Shown here: one piece after another, positions 26,340 to 34,833 of the stretch
Numbering within the stretch: the first letter of the stretch is position 1
Layout of the letters: every line of letters starts with the position of its first letter
Origin: Pseudomonas fluorescens
Lineage (GTDB): Bacteria; Pseudomonadota; Gammaproteobacteria; Pseudomonadales; Pseudomonadaceae
Length of the DNA stretch: 64,000 nt
Assembly (NCBI RefSeq): GCF_902497995.1
Contig: NZ_CABVII010000004.1
Span: 1 to 64,000 of the forward strand
Direction: 5' to 3'
Notes under the pieces: model-generated
Told to the model about the DNA's origin: nothing
Databases searched by the model: none
The model's input: only the letters and a program-made list of their open reading frames with translations
Position numbers and translations under genes: made by a program

Positions 26340-28709
26340 TTAACCGACCATGTTCTTGGTAGCTGGTTTGAGGAGGAAATGCGCGAGCGCAGGAAGAAGT
26401 ACTAAAGCACCCACCATATTGCCAACAAACATGAATGCGAGAAGAATCCCCATATCAGCCTGAAATTTGATAGGTGACCAGGCCCAGACGGCGACACCTA
26501 GAGCAAGTGTCAATGCGGTTAGCATTACTGTCCGCCCAGTGAGCAACAGTGAAATCTCGTATGACCTCGTTAACGAATCACCATTACGAAGACGCTGTAA
26601 CAAAATACTCATAACGTAAAGTGCGTAATCCACCCCTATACCTACGCCCAGAGCAATGACGGGTAACGTGGCCACCTTTACACCCATACCCAGCATTACC
26701 ATGAGCGCTTCACAAAGCAGCGAGGTGACTGCGAGAGGGATCAGCGTACAGACAACCGCCCGCCACGACCTGAACGTTATGAAACAAAGGATCATAACTG
26801 CGCCATAGACCCACAGAAGCATCTCTCGATTGGCCTGACGAACGACTATATTCGTGGCCGCTTCAATGCCCGAATTGCCAGCAGCGAGCAGGAACTGTAC
26901 AGACTCACTGGTATTGTCTTCTGCAAACTTAGAAGCCCGATTAACTACCGCGTCCAAGGTCTCAGCACGGTGATCACGTAAATAAGCAGTGAGTGGGAGA
27001 ACGGAGCACGTATCATTATAAAGGCCTCGCGGTGAATTCGAGGTTATAGTGTTCGACATATCTCTATTCAGTGGTAGATCACTCCACTTCGGATGCCCCT
27101 CGTTGTAGCCGCTAAACAACAGCCGCTGTTGGCTCGCAAGTGACCTAGTCGCCACTACGACATCAAGCGATCGCAGCTCCCATTCCAAGGCGTCGATTTT
27201 CATCAGCGTGTCATAGGCTGTACACTCGCCTTCAGGAGTTCGAACCATCACTGTAAATGTGTCAGCACTTGCACCGTATGAGGTTTCGATAAAAGCGTTG
27301 TCTTTATTGTATCTAGAGTCTGCCCTAAGCTCGGGAGCACCTGGATCAAGATCACCGATCTTAAGATTGCTACTTATCCAGAATGCGCCTAGCACGACAA
27401 AGACATGCGCAAAAATTACAGCTTTCGCAAACCTGCGTTCAGTCAACCGACCAAGGAAATGCCAGACTTTATGAGCACCACCGCGCTCCGCGCGCAGACT
27501 TCTCTCCGCAGCAACTGGGCTTACACCGATGTAACTCAACAATACCGGGAGCAATATCAGGTTCGTGAAAATAAGAATTGCAACACCTAAGCTGGCAATC
27601 AGTGCCAACTCTCGGATCACCTCAATCTGGATTACTAATAGAACGCCGAACCCAACTGCGTCACACAAAAGAGCGCTTAAACCCGCTAAAAATAAACGGC
27701 GGAAAGTAAATCTAGCAGCAACGAGCTTTGGCATGCCACGACCAATATCCTGCATGATGCCATTCATTTTTTGGGCACCATGGCTCATACCAATCGCAAA
27801 AATCAGAAATGGTACGAGTATTGAGTACGGATTCAGATCGAACCCCAAAGAAGGCAAGGCGCTTAGCTGCCATAAAACGGCAACTAATGAGCAAGCGACT
27901 ACTAACAACGTACTACGAATGCATCGAGTCTGATAAAACAATACCGCTACAGCAAGGAGTACCGAGAGTAAAAAAAATCCAGCGATCTGAGCAATCCCTG
28001 ATAATAGATCGCCTACTACCTTCGCGAAACCAGTAATGAAGACATTGAAGCCTTTGGCTTCATAACGCGTTCGTATCTCCTCAAGCTTATTATCAAGAGC
28101 CCGGTAATCGATAGATACATTAGTCGACTCAACGGTCAGCAATGGCACTAACACGAGCGCAGATTTCTCATCCAGCGCAACGATCTGACCTATCTCACCA
28201 GAACGTTGGACATTGGTACGCAGGTTAACCATGTCACCCGAACGCCCCTGATAGTCATCCGGAATCAAAGCTCCGCCATCGAACCCCTCCTCGGTCACGC
28301 CTTGCCACCTAGCGTTTGGAGTCCATAAGCTTTTCAAATTGGCTCGATCCACACCTGGTAACGCAATCAGTTCATTCGTTAAAGTCCGAAGGTTCTCGAG
28401 AAATTCAGGATCGTAAATACTCTCTCCCTTTGAGGACATTACAACACGTAACACGTTCGGCGTAGGAAGATCCGACTTCATTTCCAAATAGTTAGCGATG
28501 AAAGGATGCCCAACAGGGATCGTTTTTTCAAAGCTTGCATTGGTAGTTAGGCGCCCCAACTGAGTAACTGCAACGAAAGTTACAAGAGCACAAACAATTA
28601 TCACCAACAAACGATTATTGAATAACAAACGTTCGACGATTGATCCAGTTGCAGGATGGAACGATTCCAGGGCTGATGCGACGTCAGCCTCTTTCATAGA
28701 TGCGGTCAT
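26340..28709 (-). CDS. RND-superfamily (MMPL/HpnN-like) exporter
   Basis: 789-residue inner-membrane protein of the RND superfamily, shorter than AcrB-type pumps (about 1040) and of the MMPL/HpnN size. Two homologous halves are visible, each a first membrane helix, a large periplasmic loop, then a cluster of helices. The RND signature GVGIGVDYALYVMSILLQRL is in the second half and VPFLIFAIGMSHGAQKMNGI in the first. No membrane-fusion partner is encoded nearby, unlike AcrAB-type systems. Members of this group move hydrophobic lipids, hopanoids or sterol-like compounds across the envelope. It is 3 bp from the YCF48-like gene and in line with the DUF1329 and DUF1302 genes, so the four probably form one hydrophobic-compound transport unit. 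Direction of transport is unknown. Confidence 0.92.
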   Translation of the reverse strand: MTASMKEADVASALESFHPATGSIVERLLFNNRLLVIIVCALVTFVAVTQLGRLTTNASFEKTIPVGHPFIANYLEMKSDLPTPNVLRVVMSSKGESIYDPEFLENLRTLTNELIALPGVDRANLKSLWTPNARWQGVTEEGFDGGALIPDDYQGRSGDMVNLRTNVQRSGEIGQIVALDEKSALVLVPLLTVESTNVSIDYRALDNKLEEIRTRYEAKGFNVFITGFAKVVGDLLSGIAQIAGFFLLSVLLAVAVLFYQTRCIRSTLLVVACSLVAVLWQLSALPSLGFDLNPYSILVPFLIFAIGMSHGAQKMNGIMQDIGRGMPKLVAARFTFRRLFLAGLSALLCDAVGFGVLLVIQIEVIRELALIASLGVAILIFTNLILLPVLLSYIGVSPVAAERSLRAERGGAHKVWHFLGRLTERRFAKAVIFAHVFVVLGAFWISSNLKIGDLDPGAPELRADSRYNKDNAFIETSYGASADTFTVMVRTPEGECTAYDTLMKIDALEWELRSLDVVVATRSLASQQRLLFSGYNEGHPKWSDLPLNRDMSNTITSNSPRGLYNDTCSVLPLTAYLRDHRAETLDAVVNRASKFAEDNTSESVQFLLAAGNSGIEAATNIVVRQANREMLLWVYGAVMILCFITFRSWRAVVCTLIPLAVTSLLCEALMVMLGMGVKVATLPVIALGVGIGVDYALYVMSILLQRLRNGDSLTRSYEISLLLTGRTVMLTALTLALGVAVWAWSPIKFQADMGILLAFMFVGNMVGALVLLPALAHFLLKPATKNMVG

Positions 28710-28712
28710 GGC

Positions 28713-29810
28713 CTACTTACTCGACGAATATGAAGATTCAACGACACTTACGCCAGCTTGTCCTGCGGCAACCAAAGTCCCGTTGGCAAGTTCAACCAAG
28801 GCGGATGTATCAGACCCTAGCATTTGGCGAGATGTTTCGAGACGATCTCCTACTACCTTGTAAACACCACCGGTTTGATCAACTAATATCGGAGTTCCAC
28901 TGCGCGTTACAAGCCCCGCCGTGATGCTAATGGGCCGTAGCAGTGAAGCTGATTTGAAGGATGCACCATGGTCATCGGAGATATACGTATTACCCCGCAG
29001 CCCTGCCACAACAAGCTTTGTATCGGCTAGGCAAACGAAGAAGTAACTCCCCTCGTAAGGCCCTTCCACACGATTGAAGGTTTCGCCTCTGTCGGTGGAG
29101 CGAAGCAGCAATCCTTGCTCGCCCCCAATAACTACCTCGTCATTCAATGTAGCAATCGAATACAGATGCAAGCCCCTTGGATTGTCGATATGGGAAGACC
29201 ATGGCTCCCAATTCGTACCATCCTTGCTACGCATTAGGAGTCCGTAAGCTCCGGTGAGCCAAAGCTCACCGTTAGCGTCAACGGTTAGATCAAGCCAAGG
29301 CTTATCCGGCCCGTCTGCTTCCAACTGGCGGGCTTGTTTCACTGCCCGAAGTGAAAGCTTGTCATCCGAACCTAACTGTTGTTCGATTTGATTGGCGAAA
29401 TCGGTGTACAACTTGATGACATCGTTGCCATCGAGAATCTTTTCCCAATTGGCACCGGCGTCAGTTGTTCCCAAGAGCACACCGTTATGGCCTGCTGCGA
29501 AACCTCGATGATCATCGAGAAATCGGACAACTGTGAGCGTAACGCTGACCGGAACGGAGGCTTGATTCCAGGAGGTGCCGCCGTCATCGGAATAAATTGC
29601 CATACCACGCTCGCCAACTGCGACCACTCGACTTCCAGCATTCGCGACCCCCAGCAACCGACCGTCTTTGAATTTCGGCGTCATGTATGCGTGCCGTTTG
29701 ATTGGATCAACTACTACGTTCTTGCTCGCAACATCGGCTGAGGCGGTTGAGGAAATAGCCCAAATCGCCAGAAATAAGGGGGTGAGGGAGGCTCGAAATG
29801 CTTGCATCAT
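28713..29810 (-). CDS. Exported YCF48-like beta-propeller protein
   Basis: 365-residue secreted protein with an N-terminal signal peptide (hydrophobic core near residues 10-20, cleavage after SSTASA). The mature part is a beta-propeller with several Asp-box repeats: SDDGGTSW, TTDAGANW, SKDGTNWEPW, STDRGETF and SDDHGASF. This is the YCF48/BNR arrangement first known from photosystem II assembly factors; in non-photosynthetic bacteria such proteins travel with RND/MMPL, DUF1302 and DUF1329 genes. It may be a periplasmic scaffold for the exporter. No enzymatic residues are evident. Confidence 0.9.
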   Translation of the reverse strand: MMQAFRASLTPLFLAIWAISSTASADVASKNVVVDPIKRHAYMTPKFKDGRLLGVANAGSRVVAVGERGMAIYSDDGGTSWNQASVPVSVTLTVVRFLDDHRGFAAGHNGVLLGTTDAGANWEKILDGNDVIKLYTDFANQIEQQLGSDDKLSLRAVKQARQLEADGPDKPWLDLTVDANGELWLTGAYGLLMRSKDGTNWEPWSSHIDNPRGLHLYSIATLNDEVVIGGEQGLLLRSTDRGETFNRVEGPYEGSYFFVCLADTKLVVAGLRGNTYISDDHGASFKSASLLRPISITAGLVTRSGTPILVDQTGGVYKVVGDRLETSRQMLGSDTSALVELANGTLVAAGQAGVSVVESSYSSSK

Positions 29811-29816
29811 CTTATC

Positions 29817-31193
29817 TCAACGAAGTTGGTCGCCAACCATGGCATCAGGTGTAAACACCTCGTTCTTCAAATTGGCGACTGGTTGCAGACCAATTGCGCT
29901 CGCCGTTTTATTTACATAGGGGCCGGCGTACCAAGCGCCTGTGACAAGGTCGTAGAAGCCATAGGTGATGTGGTCGGTAAGCTCCATTTCGGGATACGTA
30001 ACAGAGAGCCCAAACAGCGTTTTCCACAAATTACCATTCACGTCCCACCGGTCAGCCAACACAGCAAGCCAAGAATCCTCATCGATGTAGTAACGTCCTT
30101 TAGGAGACGTATGTCGCTTGCCAGGTTTAAGCTGTGCATCCACTACCCAAACCCGATGGAGTTCCCATCGAACTGAGTCTGGTTTCAGATAGGAACGCTC
30201 CATCAATGCTTCAGCTGAATCGGACTGCAATGCTTTGTATGAGTTGTACGGAATCAACATCTCTTTCTTACCAACAAGCTTCCAATCAAAAAGCCCAGGC
30301 CCGCCGCCAAATACGTTGACTTCATCAAAACTCATCAGCCCAGCAGATTGTGGCGTAGGAGTGTCACCGTTAGGATTAGGAAGTTTCCGAACACGACGCT
30401 GTCCAGTGAGATAGACCCAGGTGCGAGTTTTAGTATCATCAACGTTAACTTGACCTACGATCGCTTCACCGGCACGAATTGGAGGGCCATCGCTAACAAC
30501 ACGAGTCAGCCAGTAAGTTCCATCAAAATTTTCTGCGGAACCACTTTTGTCGTAATACGGCATTTTGATTTCTTGGCGCCCTTGAACAGCCATAACTTTC
30601 TTTCCATCTGCAGTAACCATCCAGGTCTGCCCATTTAACGTGCGAGTAGCCGTACCTTGATAGCGAAGAAGGTGGTTCCACATCACCTCCAAGCCCGTTT
30701 TTGGAATGGGAAAAGGTATTCCTCCGAACGCTCCCGATGGGATTTGATAATCGGTACCATCAACCAACTTTGCCTTAGTAGCGTTTGCGAGAGTATTGGC
30801 ATATACATAGTCAGGAGCGACCGCTGTCCGATGTGTCGGATACACGTCCATATGATAGTCGGGATAGCGCTTAAACATCGCTTTTTGACCATCGCTCAGA
30901 ACATTCGAATATTGCTCTATATTTTTTGCGGTAACGCTGTAAAGAGGCTTCTCGTTTGCAAAAGGGTCAGATCGCCGTTGGTTAGGCTGATAAGATGGCT
31001 GGGGCTTAAGAACTCCGCCTTGCCACGCCGGAATGGTGCCTTCCTTGTTGCCTGCTCGCTCACCTCCTAGGGGAGTCAACACCGACTTAAGTTGTTGAGC
31101 CTCATCAGCACTCACAGCTGCGAAAGAATAACCTGGCACTGAGATAACGAGACACGCAACCGCTGCGCACGATTTAAACGCGTTCAGTTTCAT
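29817..31193 (-). CDS. DUF1329-family exported protein
   Basis: 458-residue periplasmic or outer-membrane-associated protein of the DUF1329 family, which shares the LolA/LolB-like lipid-binding fold. The ATG at 31193 follows GGAGGCGTC and opens a signal peptide cleaved after GYSFA; an upstream in-frame extension (to 31277) lies in the DUF1302 gene and has no ribosome site. Typical blocks are ERAGNKEGTIPAWQGG near the N-terminus and RRVRKLPNPNGDTPTPQSAG in the middle. In Pseudomonas, DUF1329 and DUF1302 genes are usually adjacent and are linked to uptake or export of hydrophobic substrates. It probably ferries a lipid-like ligand between the DUF1302 protein and the RND protein. Confidence 0.9.
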   Translation of the reverse strand: MKLNAFKSCAAVACLVISVPGYSFAAVSADEAQQLKSVLTPLGGERAGNKEGTIPAWQGGVLKPQPSYQPNQRRSDPFANEKPLYSVTAKNIEQYSNVLSDGQKAMFKRYPDYHMDVYPTHRTAVAPDYVYANTLANATKAKLVDGTDYQIPSGAFGGIPFPIPKTGLEVMWNHLLRYQGTATRTLNGQTWMVTADGKKVMAVQGRQEIKMPYYDKSGSAENFDGTYWLTRVVSDGPPIRAGEAIVGQVNVDDTKTRTWVYLTGQRRVRKLPNPNGDTPTPQSAGLMSFDEVNVFGGGPGLFDWKLVGKKEMLIPYNSYKALQSDSAEALMERSYLKPDSVRWELHRVWVVDAQLKPGKRHTSPKGRYYIDEDSWLAVLADRWDVNGNLWKTLFGLSVTYPEMELTDHITYGFYDLVTGAWYAGPYVNKTASAIGLQPVANLKNEVFTPDAMVGDQLR

Positions 31194-31210
31194 GACGCCT
31201 CCAACTAAAA

Positions 31211-32881
31211 TTAGAATGTTCTGCTTAGATAAATGGAAACATAATCCCGATCGCGGAAATATTGATCGTAGTTCCACTGTTGCGTACCGCCTACACCAAC
31301 TGTACTGAATAGCACCCCTTCACCGCCAAAGTAGTGGGTAGCATTTATCCCTGCGTGCCAAGTTTCCAAGTAGGTCGCGTTCACACCGATATTAATAGAG
31401 CCCGCATCCTCAGGTAACGGAGCAACCCCGACCATATTTCTTGATCCGTTGGGTTGATAGGAAATCCCAAGCGGAACTTTGATATCGACTCCGGGTAAGA
31501 CCTGATAGTAAATAGGTTCGAATAGCGCTTGCATTTTCCAGCTATCGCGAGTGCCATTAGGCTCGCATGATGCACCCGGCATGAAGCTAGGTTGACATCC
31601 GCTCAAAGTGTCAGCGTTTTTGGTAACACTCAACACACGAGTAAAAGCTACTTCACCCAGCAAGTTAGCATCGTTCCATAAAGCAGTCCGGCCGAGATTG
31701 GAACCGAAGGCAGAAACGTTCACATGGAACGTTCGTCCAACCGCATACTCTGCACCATTTCCGATGTCGTAAGCATTGGGTGAGAGCAGATCCTGGTTGT
31801 TGCGAACCGATGTCTCTACAGCAAAGTTGAAAAGTCCAAAGTTTCGGTTGGCACTAGCGCCAAAAACGTTCACGCCACTATGATAATTCTCATAGAACGT
31901 CCCGCTAACGGGGTTTACGACAAATGCACTTGACTTACTATTGAACCTCGCCATGTAGATCCCATAGTCTGTATCACCGGCGCTAATGCGTAACGCGAAG
32001 CCGCCTTGCGCGGAGTTTTTTGCATCCTGCGTCGAAGCACGAGTAAATGGGCCCTGAGGCGTATAAATCAAATTACCACCACGCTGGAAATCGAGTGGAG
32101 AAAAATAACTACCCGACCCCTGCGATCTGTTCTCTAACCAAATAGGTTGATAAAAGGCGTAAGCAGTAACTGCGTCACTTAACTGGAACTGTCCTGACAC
32201 TTGAGGTACCGGACGAAGTACCTCTTGGAATCTAAGATTAGGTACTGATACGGCTTTCGCCACATCGATGGGAGACATCGCCCCAGCAATGGCGTTGTCG
32301 CCAAAAAACAAGCTCTCGCCCCACACCACGCTGTGCTGTCCGATACGAACAGTACCGACACGATCGCCGACTGAGAATTTACTCGATACAAATGCGTCAA
32401 GTAATTCTTCATCACCGCCGTGGACGCGTTTTGTGTATGAAGTGAACTCTTGAGCAGAAGAGACGTGGCTAGAGTTAACGGCGCTAGTACCGGGGCCAAA
32501 AATTCCCGCTGTATCATTATCGTTGTGATTACGATAAATAGAGTCGTACCATGCTGCACCGCTCAAACGAAAGCCAAGCCCTTGGTAGCTGCCTTCAATT
32601 TCGCTTAACAGGTCAAACCGATTTGAGATTGGGCCCTTCTTCCTGAAGTTAGTGTCCCCGTCTCCCAAGTTGATATCGCTGGAAAGCTTATCGTCAGCAT
32701 CGTGCACGCGATACCCAGCGCTATACTTAAGGGTGTTGTCCCAGCGTAACCGAAGGTCATCAATACCCATTTCGATCTCAGTTGCTGATGCACTGGCACT
32801 CACAATTAGTGCCATGAGTGTAAGTAGCTGAGTTTTGGGGCGGAGTAGCACTGAGGAAGAGCTAGGCTCTCTTCGCTTCAC
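31211..32881 (-). CDS. DUF1302-family outer-membrane protein
   Basis: 556-residue outer-membrane protein. A long N-terminal signal (hydrophobic core LLTLMALIVSASASA) is followed by the domain start TEIEMGIDDLRLRWDNTLKY. The alternating strand pattern and terminal phenylalanine (YLSRTF) indicate a beta-barrel inserted by the Bam machinery. Start is GTG (32881) behind GGAGATTTCT. The pairing with DUF1329 is characteristic. A large barrel next to catabolic genes for a CoA-activated acid suggests a route for a poorly soluble substrate. It is separated from the SCP-x-type thiolase by 282 bp containing a C-rich hairpin. Confidence 0.92.
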   Translation of the reverse strand: MKRREPSSSSVLLRPKTQLLTLMALIVSASASATEIEMGIDDLRLRWDNTLKYSAGYRVHDADDKLSSDINLGDGDTNFRKKGPISNRFDLLSEIEGSYQGLGFRLSGAAWYDSIYRNHNDNDTAGIFGPGTSAVNSSHVSSAQEFTSYTKRVHGGDEELLDAFVSSKFSVGDRVGTVRIGQHSVVWGESLFFGDNAIAGAMSPIDVAKAVSVPNLRFQEVLRPVPQVSGQFQLSDAVTAYAFYQPIWLENRSQGSGSYFSPLDFQRGGNLIYTPQGPFTRASTQDAKNSAQGGFALRISAGDTDYGIYMARFNSKSSAFVVNPVSGTFYENYHSGVNVFGASANRNFGLFNFAVETSVRNNQDLLSPNAYDIGNGAEYAVGRTFHVNVSAFGSNLGRTALWNDANLLGEVAFTRVLSVTKNADTLSGCQPSFMPGASCEPNGTRDSWKMQALFEPIYYQVLPGVDIKVPLGISYQPNGSRNMVGVAPLPEDAGSINIGVNATYLETWHAGINATHYFGGEGVLFSTVGVGGTQQWNYDQYFRDRDYVSIYLSRTF

Positions 32882-32984
32882 AGAAATCTCCTTGTGCCGG
32901 GTATCCCGGCCAATCTTGTTTTTATTTTGGCACCTACGCTTTGCGGCGCGGGCAACTTCAAGGTAGGGATTTACCCCTCATGCC

Positions 32985-33047
32985 ACCCCCCCTAAAAGGA
33001 GTGGCCCAACCTCTAAATCCCCCCCCATTCAACAAAGTTGGGGGGGG
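32985..33047. repeat. C-tract/G-tract hairpin, intergenic repeat family copy 2
   Basis: A C7 run followed by TAAAAGGAGTGG, then a second C8 run (33019-33026) that pairs perfectly with a G8 run (33040-33047); the 13-nt spacer contains AACAAAGTT, itself a small hairpin. Layout matches the element at 34535-34601. It sits in the gap after the SCP-x thiolase gene. There is no promoter-like sequence within it. Confidence 0.6.
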
Positions 33048-33163
33048 AACAGGGTCAACTACGCAGTACTCGATCGATGAGAATCCTTATTCCTTAATTA
33101 CAAAGAATTCTTTAGTGCTGGACTAACGGGCGGCAATAAGCGCCCGTTGACCGATGAATTCGT

Positions 33164-34405
33164 TTAGCGTGTAAACAAATTGACGGTTACGACTGCCTCT
33201 TCGTATCCAATCGATCCCCCACCATTTTCTTGAAGGGCAACTTTTGCTCCAGTTACCTGGCGGGCACCGGCCTCACCGCGTAGCTGCGTCACCAGTTCAT
33301 GGATTTGTCCTAGTCCAGTAGCACCGATTGGGTGGCCTTTGGACTCCAATCCTCCAGAAGTGTTTACAGGGACTCTGCCACCAATTGATAACTCGCCAGC
33401 CTCGGCCGCTAAGCCCCCCTCACCCATTGGTACAAGCTGTAGATATTCAACAGCAATGATCTCGCCCATGGCACTTGCGTCATGAACTTCTACAACCGAC
33501 ACATCACTTGGCGAGATACCCGATTGCTCATACGCCGCATTCGCAGCGCGTCGACATACTGCTTGCTCGAAGGCAGAAGGCTCTCGGTTCGTTGCAGTGG
33601 CGATTGAGGAGGCGGCAACTCGGATTGCGCGACGCTTATCAGCTGATAGTCGTTTCAATCCGCTTTCTGTACAGACCAATACGGCGGCAGCTCCATCAGA
33701 CAACGGAGAGCACATAGGTAATGTCAGTGGGTAAGTGATCGGAGGAGCAGCCAGCACCTCTTCAATGGTGAAAGCCTGCCTGTACTGAGAGAGGGGGTTG
33801 TGAACAGAATGGTTATGGTTCTTGGCGGACACTGCAGCAATCTGGCGCTGTGTCGTGCCGAATGTCTTCATCCAGTAGCGGCAGGTGGCGGCATAGATAG
33901 CCATGAACCTACTGTAAGGCCGTTCAGATTCCGACCCAGGTGGCACCTCTACACCATCACCCAGCTTTAGCAATCGCGAAGCATTCTTCTCAGCTTCTAA
34001 TACATCCCATCCACCTTCAAATAAACCAAGGGCTCGACGCTTATCCTCGATGTTCATCTTCTCTGCGCCGATAGCCAAAGCGATATCGCATGCACCTGCG
34101 CGGAGCGACTGGACTGCCAATTGAAACGCACTGGTGCCCGAGGCACATGCGTTTTCAACGTTCCATACTGGCAAACCGACGAGGCCGATTTTGTTCAAAA
34201 CGACCTGTCCAGGGATTGCAGTCTGACCTTGCAGGGCCCCTTGGGTGACCCCCGAATAGAAAACCTGTTCAATGTCTTTTCGCTCAGCACCGGCATCGCG
34301 TAACGCAGCATCCAGCGCTTCATCCGCCAGCGAATGTAGTGAGCGTTCAATATGGCGACCAAATTGGGTCATACCGACGCCGACAACGTAGATAGTGGAA
34401 CTCAT
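33164..34405 (-). CDS. SCP-x-type thiolase (lipid-transfer-protein-type acyltransferase)
   Basis: 413-residue thiolase-fold protein. The nucleophile Cys is in NACASGTSAFQ, an invariant His is in VEVHDASAMGE and another in SGGLESKGHPIGATG. The second cysteine loop of ordinary thiolases is replaced by ENGGGSIGYE, a hallmark of the SCP-x/lipid-transfer group, which often cleaves branched or ring-bearing 3-ketoacyl-CoA. I use the ATG at 34405 (MSSTIYVVGVG); upstream the frame is open through the C-rich repeat to 34588 but reads as proline/tryptophan-rich non-family sequence. It leads the second leftward operon and is divergent from the LAL regulator. Confidence 0.92.
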   Translation of the reverse strand: MSSTIYVVGVGMTQFGRHIERSLHSLADEALDAALRDAGAERKDIEQVFYSGVTQGALQGQTAIPGQVVLNKIGLVGLPVWNVENACASGTSAFQLAVQSLRAGACDIALAIGAEKMNIEDKRRALGLFEGGWDVLEAEKNASRLLKLGDGVEVPPGSESERPYSRFMAIYAATCRYWMKTFGTTQRQIAAVSAKNHNHSVHNPLSQYRQAFTIEEVLAAPPITYPLTLPMCSPLSDGAAAVLVCTESGLKRLSADKRRAIRVAASSIATATNREPSAFEQAVCRRAANAAYEQSGISPSDVSVVEVHDASAMGEIIAVEYLQLVPMGEGGLAAEAGELSIGGRVPVNTSGGLESKGHPIGATGLGQIHELVTQLRGEAGARQVTGAKVALQENGGGSIGYEEAVVTVNLFTR

Positions 34406-34534
34406 AGAGAGAAATGCTCCAAGGCAGGGAGATAAGGCGAGTGTTTCGTACCACCCACACAGCGGGGAGAAACTGCGAAGTGGAAAACAGCACCAGCGAA
34501 TGCCGCTCACACTACGAGCACCCACCCAGCCGTC

Positions 34535-34601
34535 TCCCCCCCATAGAAGGGTGGGATGCCCCCAAGATTTATGTGGCACCCCCCCCAACTAGACAAGTTG
34601 C
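34535..34601. repeat. C-tract hairpin, intergenic repeat family copy 3
   Basis: Starts with C8 and ATAGAAGGGTGGGATGCCCCC, then a second C8 run at 34579-34586 followed by AACTAGACAAGTT (a 5-bp hairpin). It matches copy 2 in order (C-run, A-rich AAGG-GTGG core, C8, AAC...GTT) but lacks the terminal G8 arm. It occupies the promoter region between the SCP-x thiolase and the LAL regulator. A further C-rich run (CCCCCC) lies at 34610-34615. Confidence 0.55.
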
Positions 34602-34833
34602 CTTCACTGCCCCCCACGCTCGTGATACGTTGAATTCACAACAAGCCCGCATCCACCTAGGGCCTTCTGCACACGTGAAAGCGTTTACCCTCCCTGCGCA
34701 AGGCTCTGCCTTCCACTGGATACGGTGATTCACTCTAATGAGGACGCGCAGGTAGGCCCAGGAACTGGGAGATAAGAAAATTCGTACTTCAAACCTTGAT
34801 CCGTCTGTCCTGCTGAAATCGACGCCCCCACGA

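Noticed and set aside
30657..31070. 137-codon plus-strand frame within the DUF1329 gene
   Set aside because: Antisense shadow of an intact gene with signal peptide and family blocks; no ribosome site.
34406..34588. N-terminal extension of the SCP-x thiolase
   Set aside because: The frame is open, but it is translation through the C-rich repeat and is unlike any thiolase; the ATG at 34405 gives the proper N-terminus.
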